In this document: positions 7,242 to 15,522 of the stretch, in pieces
Layout: each line of letters starts with the position of its first letter
Position numbering within the stretch: the stretch's first letter is position 1
Assembly (NCBI GenBank): GCA_009843785.1
Contig: VYCT01000043.1
Coordinates: 1-34,340 of the forward strand
Length of the DNA: 34,340 nucleotides
Origin: Candidatus Poribacteria bacterium
GTDB taxonomy: Bacteria; Poribacteria; WGA-4E; WGA-3G
Reading direction: 5' to 3'
Translations under genes and position numbers: made by a program
The notes under the pieces: model-generated
What the model was told of the DNA's origin: nothing
Seen by the model: only the letters and a program-made list of their open reading frames with translations
Database searches by the model: none

Positions 7242-7607
7242 ATGGAATTATCCCCGCAAGAACTTCAAGCGATAACAACAGTTGAGAAACCTTGGGGAGG
7301 CTTCATACAATATGTACTCAATCAACCTGTCACTGTCAAAATCTTAGAAATTCGGGCAGGCGAGCAGGTGAGTTATCAGTATCACCACCACCGGAGTGAG
7401 TTATGGATTCCGCTTGATGAGGGTGCCTGCTTGAAACTTGACGGTACCCTTCAACGTCCCAAACCTATGGAACCTGTGTTTATTCCGCAGGGTGCGAAAC
7501 ATCAACTCATCGGTGAATCGAAAGACTATCGGATACTCGAAATCTCGTTCGGGCACTTTGATGAAGAAGATATCGTCCGCTTATCGGACAAATATGGAAG
7601 AATTTAG
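7242..7607 (+). CDS. Cupin, mannose-6-phosphate isomerase type II-like
   Basis: 121 residues. The ATG has GGAG eight bases upstream. It is a single cupin barrel like the C-terminal isomerase domain of bifunctional ManC/GMP proteins. EKPWGGF starts the domain, YQYHHHRSELW gives the metal-binding His cluster, FIPQGAKHQLIG supplies the second cupin motif, and FDEEDIVRLSDKYGRI is the typical C-terminus. The likely reaction is mannose-6-phosphate to fructose-6-phosphate with bound zinc. The glucose-6-phosphate isomerase gene follows within 16 bp, so together they would interconvert mannose-, fructose- and glucose-6-phosphates. No nucleotidyltransferase domain is attached. Confidence 0.82.
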   Translation: MELSPQELQAITTVEKPWGGFIQYVLNQPVTVKILEIRAGEQVSYQYHHHRSELWIPLDEGACLKLDGTLQRPKPMEPVFIPQGAKHQLIGESKDYRILEISFGHFDEEDIVRLSDKYGRI

Positions 7608-7623
7608 TAAAAGGGAGATTTTG

Positions 7624-9003
7624 TTGGACAGAAAACTTCATTTTTCGTTTGACGATAGCGGGTCAAGTTCATTTCCACAGGCAGCGCAACAGAAAGTTGA
7701 TGCCGCCTTGCAGAAGATTCACGCGCTATTTCAGGAAGAGGCATCAGCCCCGCTTGCCGACTTGGAACACGGACTTCGTGCCTGGACCCGCAGTCATCTA
7801 CAAGACGAAGATATTGACAAAGTCACGATGTTAGCTACGCGTGCCCGCGAAGATTTTTCGGCACTGGTTGTCATCGGTATAGGCGGCTCTGATTTAAGTG
7901 CGCGTGTCTTTCACGATTCTTTCAATCATCCATACCACAACTTGCTATCAACTGAAGAACGCGGCGGCGCGCCAGAGGTCTATTTTACAGGTGATACCTT
8001 CGATCCACGCAAACTCGTCGGCTTAATTGAGATGCTCAAAACGCGAAATCTCCTCCAGAAAACACTCTTCAACGTCATCAGTAAATCTGGCACAACAACT
8101 GAGACAATGGCGACATTGATGATTATCCGTGAAGTACTTGGTGATGTAAACTATCAGCAGCAGATCCTCGCGACCACCGGGCTAACCACTGACAGTGTAC
8201 TGTTCCGAATGCATGAACAAACCTCTTTTTACGGCGGCACCCTACTTCCTGTACCCGATGGTGTCGGCGGACGGTTCTCAGCCTTCTCGCCAGTGGGCCT
8301 GCTCTTTCTCGCTATGACAGCGGGAAAAGGCGAAACTCCAGAAACCCGCATCCGTGTCGCGGTGGAAGGTGTAAAACAAGCACACGAGGATTTTTTCCTG
8401 CCTTGTGAACATCAAGATAATGTCGCCTATCAACTTGCTCGCTGGATTCACCTCGCTGAAGAAGTTGACGGCAAAAGCTCTATTGTTTTCTATAACTATG
8501 CCGATAACAGCTGCCTCGGTGAGTGGTTTGTCCAACTTTGTACGGAATCTATTCAAGAACGCGGGGCTGGTCCTAACGTCATAAATGCGAAGGGCCCCAC
8601 GAGTAATCACTCAATTCTCAACGGCATCATCGCGGGCCCAAGAGATAAAGCTGTCCTATTTATCCATTGGAAGGAACTTGGCACCGATTTAGTGCTGCCG
8701 AGAGACACTAAAATGGACAGAAAGTTAACCGACTTTGAAGGGTTATCCATGACGCACCTGCAGAACGCCTCCTACCGCGGCACCGCCTTGGATTTTAGCG
8801 AGAACGGTGTATCCAATGCGACGTTAACCCTTTCAAAACGGGATATTAAATCTGTTTGTCAGTTGATGCGTCTCTTAATGGATACCATTGCCGTGAAAGG
8901 CAGACTCCAAGATTTGCACCTTGACACCGATAGCGGAAATGAGTTAACATATCTCCAAGATGGTGTTGAAGGTTATAAACGGAATTTCCGATCTTTTTTG
9001 TGA
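7624..9003 (+). CDS. pgi: Glucose-6-phosphate isomerase
   Basis: 459 residues, close to the roughly 450 of Bacillus-type enzymes. It interconverts glucose-6-phosphate and fructose-6-phosphate in the cytoplasm. IGIGGSDLSARV, the phosphate-binding loop ISKSGTTTET, DGVGGRFSAFSPVGLL (family signature) and NSILNGII-like His/Glu segments are present. I chose the TTG at 7624 because AGGGAG (7612-7617) lies six bases before it. An in-frame ATG at 7594 would overlap the cupin gene by 14 bp and has no ribosome binding site. A much longer open frame starts at 7438, but it overlaps the cupin and is not conserved-looking. The stop is TGA. Confidence 0.93.
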   Translation: MDRKLHFSFDDSGSSSFPQAAQQKVDAALQKIHALFQEEASAPLADLEHGLRAWTRSHLQDEDIDKVTMLATRAREDFSALVVIGIGGSDLSARVFHDSFNHPYHNLLSTEERGGAPEVYFTGDTFDPRKLVGLIEMLKTRNLLQKTLFNVISKSGTTTETMATLMIIREVLGDVNYQQQILATTGLTTDSVLFRMHEQTSFYGGTLLPVPDGVGGRFSAFSPVGLLFLAMTAGKGETPETRIRVAVEGVKQAHEDFFLPCEHQDNVAYQLARWIHLAEEVDGKSSIVFYNYADNSCLGEWFVQLCTESIQERGAGPNVINAKGPTSNHSILNGIIAGPRDKAVLFIHWKELGTDLVLPRDTKMDRKLTDFEGLSMTHLQNASYRGTALDFSENGVSNATLTLSKRDIKSVCQLMRLLMDTIAVKGRLQDLHLDTDSGNELTYLQDGVEGYKRNFRSFL

Positions 9004-9009
9004 AGGCTG

Positions 9010-9106
9010 TTAGCCCCCGTGGCATTCACTGCACTCACCCTCGGCAGTTGGTTTTCGGATCAGACGAGCGTTGATTGTGGCATACAAAGACTACGCAACT
9101 GTCACA
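9010..9106 (-). pseudogene. Possible decayed fragment of a multihaem cytochrome c
   Basis: The reverse strand between pgi and the kinase codes Cys-rich peptides in two frames. One frame gives CDSC then CX4CH (9077-9106) and runs to a TGA. The next frame gives ECSECHGG and a TAA (9010-9033), with a canonical CxxCH at 9019-9033. A single frameshift would join them into a short C-terminal segment with two haem-type motifs. No start codon or upstream remainder is visible, since the histidine kinase gene lies there. It could be chance in a short sequence. Confidence 0.3.
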
Positions 9107-9148
9107 GGTGTTAACTCTCACTGCGAGGCAAACCAATAACGAAAGAAA

Positions 9149-11191
9149 ATGAGGAATAAACTCTCTACTCTACAGTTTCATGATAAGATATTTATCGCTT
9201 ATGGTTTCATTTTCCTCGTCATGTTTGGTGTTGTCTTTGGGAGTACCAGTTTCCTGATCCAGCTCGCTTTTAAAAGGGAAATTGATAAGTACGTTGAAAC
9301 CCTCCAAGGCACAATTTCAAACAGTTACCAGGTTTTCCTTAACAAAGTTCAGAAGGAGGTTCATGCTACAGCCGCTGATGAGAGATTGCTTGGCTACATA
9401 CAAAGAGAGGCTACCCTCGGTTATCTACCGACACCAGACTTTGACCTCTTCGAGTATGGCACCGCAGACGGGAAATTGCTATACCCGAACCTAAAAACTG
9501 CAAGAAATCTACGCACCTATAATTGGGTTGACAACGAGAGCGGACACATACAACTCAGATATATCCCGCAACAGAGCGATCTCGGATTACAGTTTGTGGT
9601 TCAAGTAAGGGCATCGGGCGAATGGGGATTCGTTACAGGTGGCTACCGCTTGCAAACATGGCTGGAAACAACCCAAACGAGTATTCAGTCAGACGAGCAT
9701 CCGATTTTTCTTGTCAGAAAGCCGCAAACATCTGACACGACAGGTTTCAGTACTGAAGAATCGGAGCATTGGCTTCCATTGAATAATGCCGCTCGACACG
9801 TCCCACTTGGTAATCGGTTTCAATTACTTTCCGGTTCGCAACTCCGACAAAAAGTCACTTTAGAGGGATCAGAAGAAACCGACGGGAGTACTTATACCGC
9901 TTCTCGAATAACACCTTTTACTTCTGCTTTCGCGACGACACGTGAAACACCACCTGTTGATCTAATCGTCGCATATTCGCATGCCCGCCAAATGAAATGG
10001 CAGCGGCGGCTTACACTTACACTGCTTTTAAGTGGTGTCGTTGGACTCGTATTGGTTTATCTCATTAGTTACATCATTAGCCGTCGCATCACCCGTCCTA
10101 TTGCGACACTGCGTGAAGGCGTTAGCCATATCGCTGCTGGTAATCTTGATCATCGTGTTGTTATCCAATCACACAATGAGATCGGACAGCTTGCGGATGG
10201 ATTCAACCGGATGGCGCGAGACCTGAAACTGGGTTTAGAGGAGCGTATGGCGGCAGAACGGGCAGCAACATGGCGAGATGTCGCACGGCAGGTGGCGCAC
10301 GAAATCAAAAATCCGCTTTTCCCGATCCAACTCTCTGTTGAGAACTTACAACAGGCGAAATCTAAACCTGAGGTTTTCGAGCAGATATTTAAGGAGTGTA
10401 CGGATACCGTCATTGAGGAAGTTGATCGCATCGGAAAGTTAATAGATGGGTTTCATCAATTTGCGCAGATGCCGAAACCAGAGAAAAAACTCTGCCAGTT
10501 AAATGATATTGTCCGATCTATTCTGACGTTATATACCGGTGGACAGGTACCAGTTCTCGATCAGGAAAACGAAGACACAGCGATAATTTCAGGACACGAG
10601 AACTTGACACGCTCGAATCCTAACAGTGAATTTTGGCTTAAAAATATTTCTAAGATTCAGGTCGAAACTGAGTTGGAACAACTTCCACGACTGCTGCTTG
10701 ACCCAAAGCAGATCGCACAGGTACTCGGTAACCTCTTGAAAAACGCGATTGAAGCGATGCCTGATGGCGGCACGCTTAAAGTTAAAACTTATTTCATGCC
10801 AAGTTCACCACAGAACAACGAAAACAGTGGAGATGATGGGACAATAAACGCGGACACCCCCGGCACGGTTTCACTGGAAATCCACGATACGGGACATGGT
10901 ATGTCCGATGAAACGATGGCGAATCTTTTTGTGCCGTATTTCACAACGAAGTCAGAAACAGATGGACGCGGGCTTGGCATACCAATTGTCAGACAGATTG
11001 TTGCTGAACATGGTGCCGAGATTGATTTTCAAAGTACCGAGGGCGTAGGTACAACGGTCCGTATCCGTTTCTCAGACGACCCATCTGAACGTTCCGAAGC
11101 ATTAACGCCAGAACCGGAAGAATTGACACCACTCACAGGTTTAAGACCTAAACTGGAAACAGAAGAACGGTCAGGAGACACTCACGAATGA
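9149..11191 (+). CDS. Sensor histidine kinase, NtrY-like
   Basis: 680 residues. There is a transmembrane helix at about 14-38, an extracytoplasmic sensor region to about 285, a second helix at about 288-312, HAMP at about 313-365 (RRITRPIATL, EIGQLADGFNRM), a phosphoacceptor helix with His384 in VAHEIKNPL, and an ATPase domain with NLLKNAIEA, DTGHGM, FTTK and GRGLGI. A short acidic tail follows. It autophosphorylates and probably passes phosphate to the response regulator gene 31 bp downstream. The PAS domain common in NtrY is not evident. The kinase domain carries a 45-residue extension between helix 2 and the N box. The signal is unknown. The ribosome binding site is weak. Confidence 0.9.
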   Translation: MRNKLSTLQFHDKIFIAYGFIFLVMFGVVFGSTSFLIQLAFKREIDKYVETLQGTISNSYQVFLNKVQKEVHATAADERLLGYIQREATLGYLPTPDFDLFEYGTADGKLLYPNLKTARNLRTYNWVDNESGHIQLRYIPQQSDLGLQFVVQVRASGEWGFVTGGYRLQTWLETTQTSIQSDEHPIFLVRKPQTSDTTGFSTEESEHWLPLNNAARHVPLGNRFQLLSGSQLRQKVTLEGSEETDGSTYTASRITPFTSAFATTRETPPVDLIVAYSHARQMKWQRRLTLTLLLSGVVGLVLVYLISYIISRRITRPIATLREGVSHIAAGNLDHRVVIQSHNEIGQLADGFNRMARDLKLGLEERMAAERAATWRDVARQVAHEIKNPLFPIQLSVENLQQAKSKPEVFEQIFKECTDTVIEEVDRIGKLIDGFHQFAQMPKPEKKLCQLNDIVRSILTLYTGGQVPVLDQENEDTAIISGHENLTRSNPNSEFWLKNISKIQVETELEQLPRLLLDPKQIAQVLGNLLKNAIEAMPDGGTLKVKTYFMPSSPQNNENSGDDGTINADTPGTVSLEIHDTGHGMSDETMANLFVPYFTTKSETDGRGLGIPIVRQIVAEHGAEIDFQSTEGVGTTVRIRFSDDPSERSEALTPEPEELTPLTGLRPKLETEERSGDTHE

Positions 11192-11222
11192 ACTTTAAAC
11201 ACAATGCGTTAGGACAAAGATA

Positions 11223-12650
11223 ATGGAAACTATTCTGATTGTAGACGACGAAAAAAATACGCTTAAGATGTTATCGCAGGGGCTGAAGATGCGGGGGTTT
11301 AAAGCCTTAACAGCGGCAAGTGGTGAGGCGGCATTGGAGCAGGCAGCAAAATCCGATGTAGATCTTGTGCTATTGGATATCCGTATGGAAAACGGCATGG
11401 ATGGTGTCCAGACGCTCGTGAAACTCCGTGAACGCTACCCGGAATTAAACGTCGTGATGATGTCGGCACAGCAGGATATCGAAATCGCTGTGAAAACGAT
11501 GGAACTCGGCGCGAAACGGTATATTACGAAACCTATTCGTATCGACAAAATTCTGTCCAGTGTTCAGCCGTTTTTGGAGATATCGCGTCTCTCGCAAGAA
11601 AATGAGATTCTGAAATCTCAAATTACGCCCAGTGATGAGATGGTAGGTGAGAGTGCCGCTATTTCACACCTCCGCTCACAAATTGATCGGGTCGCGGGAA
11701 GCAAACTCGGCGTCTTGATCTCTGGTGAGAACGGCACTGGTAAGCAGCTGGTTGCTAACGCTATCCATCAAAAGAGCAGCCGTGCAGCGAAAACCTTTAT
11801 CCCTCTCAACTGTGCTGCATTGCCCGATGAACTCATTGAGAGCGAACTCTTCGGACATGAGCGCGGCGCGTTTACAGGTGCCGACTCCCGAAGGCAGGGG
11901 CGCTTTGAACTCGCAGACGGTGGAACCCTTTTTCTTGATGAAATCGGAGATATGAGCCTAAAGGCGCAAGCAAAAGTGCTCCGCGTCATCGAAACCGGTG
12001 AAGTCGAACGCCTCGGCGGCAATCAGATTCGGATAGTGGATGTACGGATTATCGCCGCAACTAACAAAAATCTATCTGAAGAGATTGAGAACGGGCAGTT
12101 CCGACGGGATCTCTTCTATCGCCTGAATGTTGTGCCTATTAAGGTCCCACCGCTTCGGGAGCGCACAGAGGATATCCCGTTGTTAGTCCAGTACTTCGCC
12201 GAACGTCTGCAACTCAATATGGGGTCTACTCCAAAAGCCATTGATCCGGGGGCTTATACCGTGTTTCAAAGTTACAACTGGCCCGGGAACATCCGAGAAC
12301 TAAAAAACATCGTTGAACGTCTCCTTATTATGGTGAACAGAGATGTCGTCATGGCACCGGATGTTGCGGAGGCACTTTCCCTAATACCCCAATTGTCCAC
12401 ACCATCTCAACTTTCAGATGATCTTTTGGATCCTGGTGCCTTACAGTCGCTGCCAAGTGTAGCACTCTACAAACCAGGGACCGCCTTAAGTCAGATGATG
12501 GATACCGCCGAAGCGCAGTGCATTCTCGCGGCTTTGGAGGAATTTAACTGGAACATCCGGCGTACCGCGGAGGCATTAGAGGTTGAGCGGAGCAACTTAT
12601 ACAAAAAAATGAACAAGTACGGTATTTCACGTCCGGATTCCGAGGAATAG
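11223..12650 (+). CDS. Sigma-54-dependent response regulator, NtrC/PilR type
   Basis: 475 residues. The receiver domain (1-115) has Asp8/Asp9, phosphoacceptor Asp52 and Lys103. The AAA+ domain (about 140-375) has the Walker A GENGTGKQ (168-175), the sigma-54 contact loop GAFTGA (215-220) and the Walker B GGTLFLDE (233-240). The C-terminal Fis-type helix-turn-helix (about 430-470) reads WNIRRTAEALEVERSNLYKKM. All parts needed to activate a sigma-54 promoter are intact. It is the partner of the upstream kinase. The GspG-like pseudopilin gene begins 12 bp after its stop, which suggests a PilS/PilR-like link to pilus or secretion genes. I found no convincing -24/-12 promoter nearby. Confidence 0.93.
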   Translation: METILIVDDEKNTLKMLSQGLKMRGFKALTAASGEAALEQAAKSDVDLVLLDIRMENGMDGVQTLVKLRERYPELNVVMMSAQQDIEIAVKTMELGAKRYITKPIRIDKILSSVQPFLEISRLSQENEILKSQITPSDEMVGESAAISHLRSQIDRVAGSKLGVLISGENGTGKQLVANAIHQKSSRAAKTFIPLNCAALPDELIESELFGHERGAFTGADSRRQGRFELADGGTLFLDEIGDMSLKAQAKVLRVIETGEVERLGGNQIRIVDVRIIAATNKNLSEEIENGQFRRDLFYRLNVVPIKVPPLRERTEDIPLLVQYFAERLQLNMGSTPKAIDPGAYTVFQSYNWPGNIRELKNIVERLLIMVNRDVVMAPDVAEALSLIPQLSTPSQLSDDLLDPGALQSLPSVALYKPGTALSQMMDTAEAQCILAALEEFNWNIRRTAEALEVERSNLYKKMNKYGISRPDSEE

Positions 12651-12662
12651 TTTGGGCTAACG

Positions 12663-13097
12663 ATGCTACAGAATCACATCATCAAAAACGGCGGAATGAC
12701 CCGCCTTCAACTGCTTATTCTCATTGCCATCGTTGCTGTGATTGGCGTACTCTCTTTTCCACCGTGGTTAGAACAGCGTAAGGTTAGCACAGCAGATATA
12801 GATGTTGAAACGGTTGCCGTTGCTATTAAGAAGTACCATAGACATACGGGGAGTTACCCGACGAGTTTGGATGCACTGGTGACAGATCCGGGTGTTGAAG
12901 GGTGGCGCGGGAATTATCTGGAAGCTGTTCCCGAAACACCTTGGGGCGGCCGTTATGTCCTTCTTCCAGAGAGTTATAAGGTGGGAATAGCGAAAAATCA
13001 CCCACGCGCGCCCGAAAAATATAGAATCGGTGGTGTCGCAGAAATCAGCAGAGTCTATCATGCCGACGCACACCTCGGCGAGAAATATTGGTGGTAA
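12663..13097 (+). CDS. GspG-like pseudopilin
   Basis: 144 residues. The prepilin leader ends at Gly10-Gly11 and is followed by MTRLQLLILIAIVAVIGVL, so cleavage is expected before Met12. Mature position 5, normally Glu, is Gln, which is unusual for a major pseudopilin. The globular part has the GspG pattern YPTSLDALVTDPG, GWRGNYLE, P-TPWGG-Y. The calcium-site region is divergent. It would be an inner-membrane pseudopilin of a type II secretion-like system. It lies in line with the two-component genes upstream and the prepilin peptidase downstream. Confidence 0.82.
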   Translation: MLQNHIIKNGGMTRLQLLILIAIVAVIGVLSFPPWLEQRKVSTADIDVETVAVAIKKYHRHTGSYPTSLDALVTDPGVEGWRGNYLEAVPETPWGGRYVLLPESYKVGIAKNHPRAPEKYRIGGVAEISRVYHADAHLGEKYWW

Positions 13098-13098
13098 T

Positions 13099-13199
13099 TA
13101 GTTATCGGTTATCAGTTATCAGTTGTCAGTTAATATCTTGTGGCAGTCGCTTCATAGGTCACTACCGCAGCATATCTCTTTAACTGATAACTGAAAACT
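13099..13199. repeat. Heptamer palindromic element (GTTATCR type)
   Basis: The left arm 13099-13133 is tandem GTTATCG/GTTATCA units. The right arm 13179-13199 is the inverse (AACTGAT, AACTGAA). The core of about 45 bp has no ORF. It fills the gap between the pseudopilin and peptidase genes and replaces any normal ribosome binding site for the latter. Confidence 0.8.
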
Positions 13200-13210
13200 A
13201 AGAAAAAAAT

Positions 13211-13999
13211 ATGTGGGTCTTTATTTTTCTCTTTGGTTTAGCAATTGGTAGTTTTCTCAATGTCTGTATCTACCGAATTCCACGCGAAGCTCTATCGATT
13301 CATTCGCCGCGCCGTTCTTTTTGTCCAGAATGTAATACACCGATAAGTCCTTACGACAATATCCCTGTCCTGAGTTACCTGCTTTTGCGCGGAAAGTGTC
13401 GGCGGTGTCGCGCGACAATTTCTATTCTATATCCTTTAGTCGAACTCGCAACAGCTGGGATATTTCTCTTTCTATTTTACCGTTTCGGATTGACCCTCGA
13501 ATTTCTGCTCGCGCTCGTTTTCATCTCAGTGCTACTGCCAATCTCCGTCATTGATGCGCAGCACTATATTATACCAAACACTCTCATTGTGACAGGATTG
13601 ATTCTCGGTTTCGGTATCGTCTGCGCGATTGCGTATCAACGCGCCGATGTTTGGTATCTTCTGATACGCCTTATTGGTGCTGTTGCTGGGAGCACGGCGT
13701 TGTGGTTGGTTGCAGTGATTGGAAGCGCAATCTTACGCAAAACAGCGATGGGTGGTGGAGACATCAAGCTGATGGCACTCAACGGGTTGTTCCTCGGTGC
13801 ATGGCCTGAACTCGCGATGGTGATCGCTTTTTCTGCCTTCAGCGGTGCAGTTGTCGGGACGACACTCATTGTCTCTGGGATAAAAGATCGTCAAAGCCCA
13901 ATCCCTTATGGCCCGTTCCTCGCAGGTGCCGCCGTGGTCGTCTTGTCATGGGGAGATACCCTCTGGCGTTTGTACTTGCAATCCGTTGGATGGAATTAA
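13211..13999 (+). CDS. pilD: Prepilin peptidase / N-methyltransferase (A24)
   Basis: 262 residues, an integral membrane aspartic protease. The N-terminal methyltransferase domain has the zinc motif C38PEC41 ... C63RRC66. Catalytic Asp115 lies in SVIDAQHYIIPN, and the second Asp184 is in GGGD (GxGD motif). About eight hydrophobic helices cover the length. It cleaves and N-methylates type IV prepilins and pseudopilins such as the product just upstream. The start ATG is preceded by A-rich repeat sequence and lacks a clear ribosome binding site. Whether it is named pilD or gspO depends on the machine it serves. Confidence 0.92.
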   Translation: MWVFIFLFGLAIGSFLNVCIYRIPREALSIHSPRRSFCPECNTPISPYDNIPVLSYLLLRGKCRRCRATISILYPLVELATAGIFLFLFYRFGLTLEFLLALVFISVLLPISVIDAQHYIIPNTLIVTGLILGFGIVCAIAYQRADVWYLLIRLIGAVAGSTALWLVAVIGSAILRKTAMGGGDIKLMALNGLFLGAWPELAMVIAFSAFSGAVVGTTLIVSGIKDRQSPIPYGPFLAGAAVVVLSWGDTLWRLYLQSVGWN

Positions 14000-14007
14000 T
14001 TGTAGGA

Positions 14008-14042
14008 GGGATTTGTAATCCCGATCAGACACACGCCGTGTG
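14008..14042 (+). other. Two small hairpins between pilD and the FGE-fold gene
   Basis: GGGATT/AATCCC (14008-14022, 3-base loop) is followed by CACAC/GTGTG (14030-14042, 3-base loop). Neither has a T-tract, so a terminator role is doubtful. They could be a repeat remnant. Confidence 0.4.
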
Positions 14043-14071
14043 CCGTAGCCACCTGATACAATGGAAACGAT

Positions 14072-15424
14072 ATGAAAACCTTTTACATAATCGCTTGCCT
14101 ACTGATATTAGCCTTAAGTCAACAGGTTGTGTCTGCACAACAGCCGCCTGCGACAGAACCAACGGAAGAATCTGCCGAAGGTTTTATTAAACTGGAGATG
14201 CCTCTGGAAGAAGCACTCACCAAAACTACGTTTGTCGTTAGGTGGTTAAGCGGAGAAGGAAGTACTGAAGTAATTTTTCAAGGTGAGAACGTAATCCGCA
14301 CCGCTGATTACATAGAACTCCGCATACCGTATGAAAATGATAGCAGCAGGTACAGTTCTTATAAAATTCTAACTAAGTATGCAGTTGAAACGCATCGGTA
14401 CATTTTTGTCCCTTTAGACGACTGGGGCGGGGGTTCGGGAATCTTTAGGAGTCTCCACGCGGTTGACAAAAAAACGCTCAGAACTGTTGAGAAAATCGCG
14501 TTAGGGGATCGATCCGGGATCTGGGGACTGACTGCCGCCGATCCAGCCACGAACACGATCGCTATGACTTATATAAGAGAAGAGGATTGGCGCGGTAACC
14601 TTACAGATTCCCTCGATAAAGCAATCACAGGACATCTGAGAATGATAGAGGGTAAACTTCGAGATGTGGCAGGTCCGCGAAGTCCGATCCCACCGGATAT
14701 GGCGTTCTTTAGGGCAGGTAGATTTTTTACAATGGGAAGCTGGGGAAAAGATGCGGAAACTGATGAGAAGCCACAACACGTCATCCACCTTGATGCGTTC
14801 TATATGGACAAATACGAAACGACAAATGCACAATACAAGGAATTTATTGATGCCAACCCACAGTGGCAGAAAAATCGTATCCCAAAAAAATACCACGATG
14901 GAGATTATCTGAAGCATTGGAATGGAAATGATTACCCACTCGACAAAGCCAACCACCCCGTTGTTTATGTCAGTTGGTACGCAGCAATGGCTTATGCAGA
15001 GTGGCGCGGGAAACGCCTGCCGACAGAAGCCGAATGGGAGCGCGCAGCACGGCGTGCTTGGCGGCGTGCCATTAATGCTGACACAGCAAACTATGGTGAA
15101 AATGTCGGCGATACGACACCCGTCGGAACGTATCCTCCGGGCGCAAGCGGCTTGTACGATATGGCAGGCAACGTCTGGGAATGGTGCCTTGATGAATACA
15201 ATCCCGACTTTTACGCTATTTCTCCAAGTCATAATCCACTTGCCGGTGGAACTATGGATAATATCTTATCCGATTGGACAAACGTTAAAACCGTCCGTGT
15301 ATTACGCGGTGGCTCTTGGGTAAGTAACGCCAAATTTGTGCGAGTCTCCGATCGTACAAGGTTCACTCCACGGATCACAAACAAGGCTCGCGGATTCCGT
15401 TGTGTTAAGCCTGTAACACCTTAA
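14072..15424 (+). CDS. Secreted formylglycine-generating-enzyme-fold (SUMF1) protein
   Basis: 450 residues with a signal peptide (1-22, cleavage near VSA-QQ). Residues 30-200 are an unassigned region. Residues about 205-448 form the FGE-sulfatase domain: FTMGSWGKD, HVIHLDAFYMDKYETTNAQY, HPVVYVSWYAAMAYAEWRGKRLPTEAEWERAAR, GLYDMAGNVWEWCLDEY, RVLRGGSW and ARGFRCVKP. The family includes copper-dependent formylglycine-generating enzymes and many binding or structural relatives. The strand that carries the two catalytic Cys in true FGEs (YCYRYRC in the human enzyme) reads FVRVSDRTRF here, so both are missing. I infer a non-FGE role. The name says fold, not activity. Confidence 0.88.
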   Translation: MKTFYIIACLLILALSQQVVSAQQPPATEPTEESAEGFIKLEMPLEEALTKTTFVVRWLSGEGSTEVIFQGENVIRTADYIELRIPYENDSSRYSSYKILTKYAVETHRYIFVPLDDWGGGSGIFRSLHAVDKKTLRTVEKIALGDRSGIWGLTAADPATNTIAMTYIREEDWRGNLTDSLDKAITGHLRMIEGKLRDVAGPRSPIPPDMAFFRAGRFFTMGSWGKDAETDEKPQHVIHLDAFYMDKYETTNAQYKEFIDANPQWQKNRIPKKYHDGDYLKHWNGNDYPLDKANHPVVYVSWYAAMAYAEWRGKRLPTEAEWERAARRAWRRAINADTANYGENVGDTTPVGTYPPGASGLYDMAGNVWEWCLDEYNPDFYAISPSHNPLAGGTMDNILSDWTNVKTVRVLRGGSWVSNAKFVRVSDRTRFTPRITNKARGFRCVKPVTP

Positions 15425-15466
15425 TACGAAATTCGCACATTGCGAAGAAACGAAGAAACCAGCATC

Positions 15467-15495
15467 TTGCAATTAACGGGTCAGTAGGGTATAAT
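15467..15495 (+). promoter_or_regulatory. Sigma-70-type promoter for the nitroreductase
   Basis: A -35 TTGCAA (15467-15472) and a perfect -10 TATAAT (15490-15495) are separated by 17 bp. Transcription would start near 15502, just before AAGGAGG (15506-15512) and the ATG at 15523. This gives a very short leader. Confidence 0.65.
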
Positions 15496-15522
15496 TAAAT
15501 CCCATAAGGAGGATACAACATA

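Noticed and set aside
7438-7623. Longer N-terminus for pgi from an upstream ATG
   Set aside because: It overlaps most of the cupin gene in another frame, lacks a ribosome binding site and would exceed the family length.
9020-9033. TGGCAT...TGCA as a sigma-54 -24/-12 promoter before the kinase
   Set aside because: The GG to GC spacing is two bases too short for sigma-54, and the sequence sits in the possible cytochrome remnant.
14501-15232. Minus-strand open frame of 243 codons, Cys/His/Ile-rich
   Set aside because: It is a shadow of the FGE-fold gene; composition mirrors the antisense of conserved coding sequence and there is no start signal.
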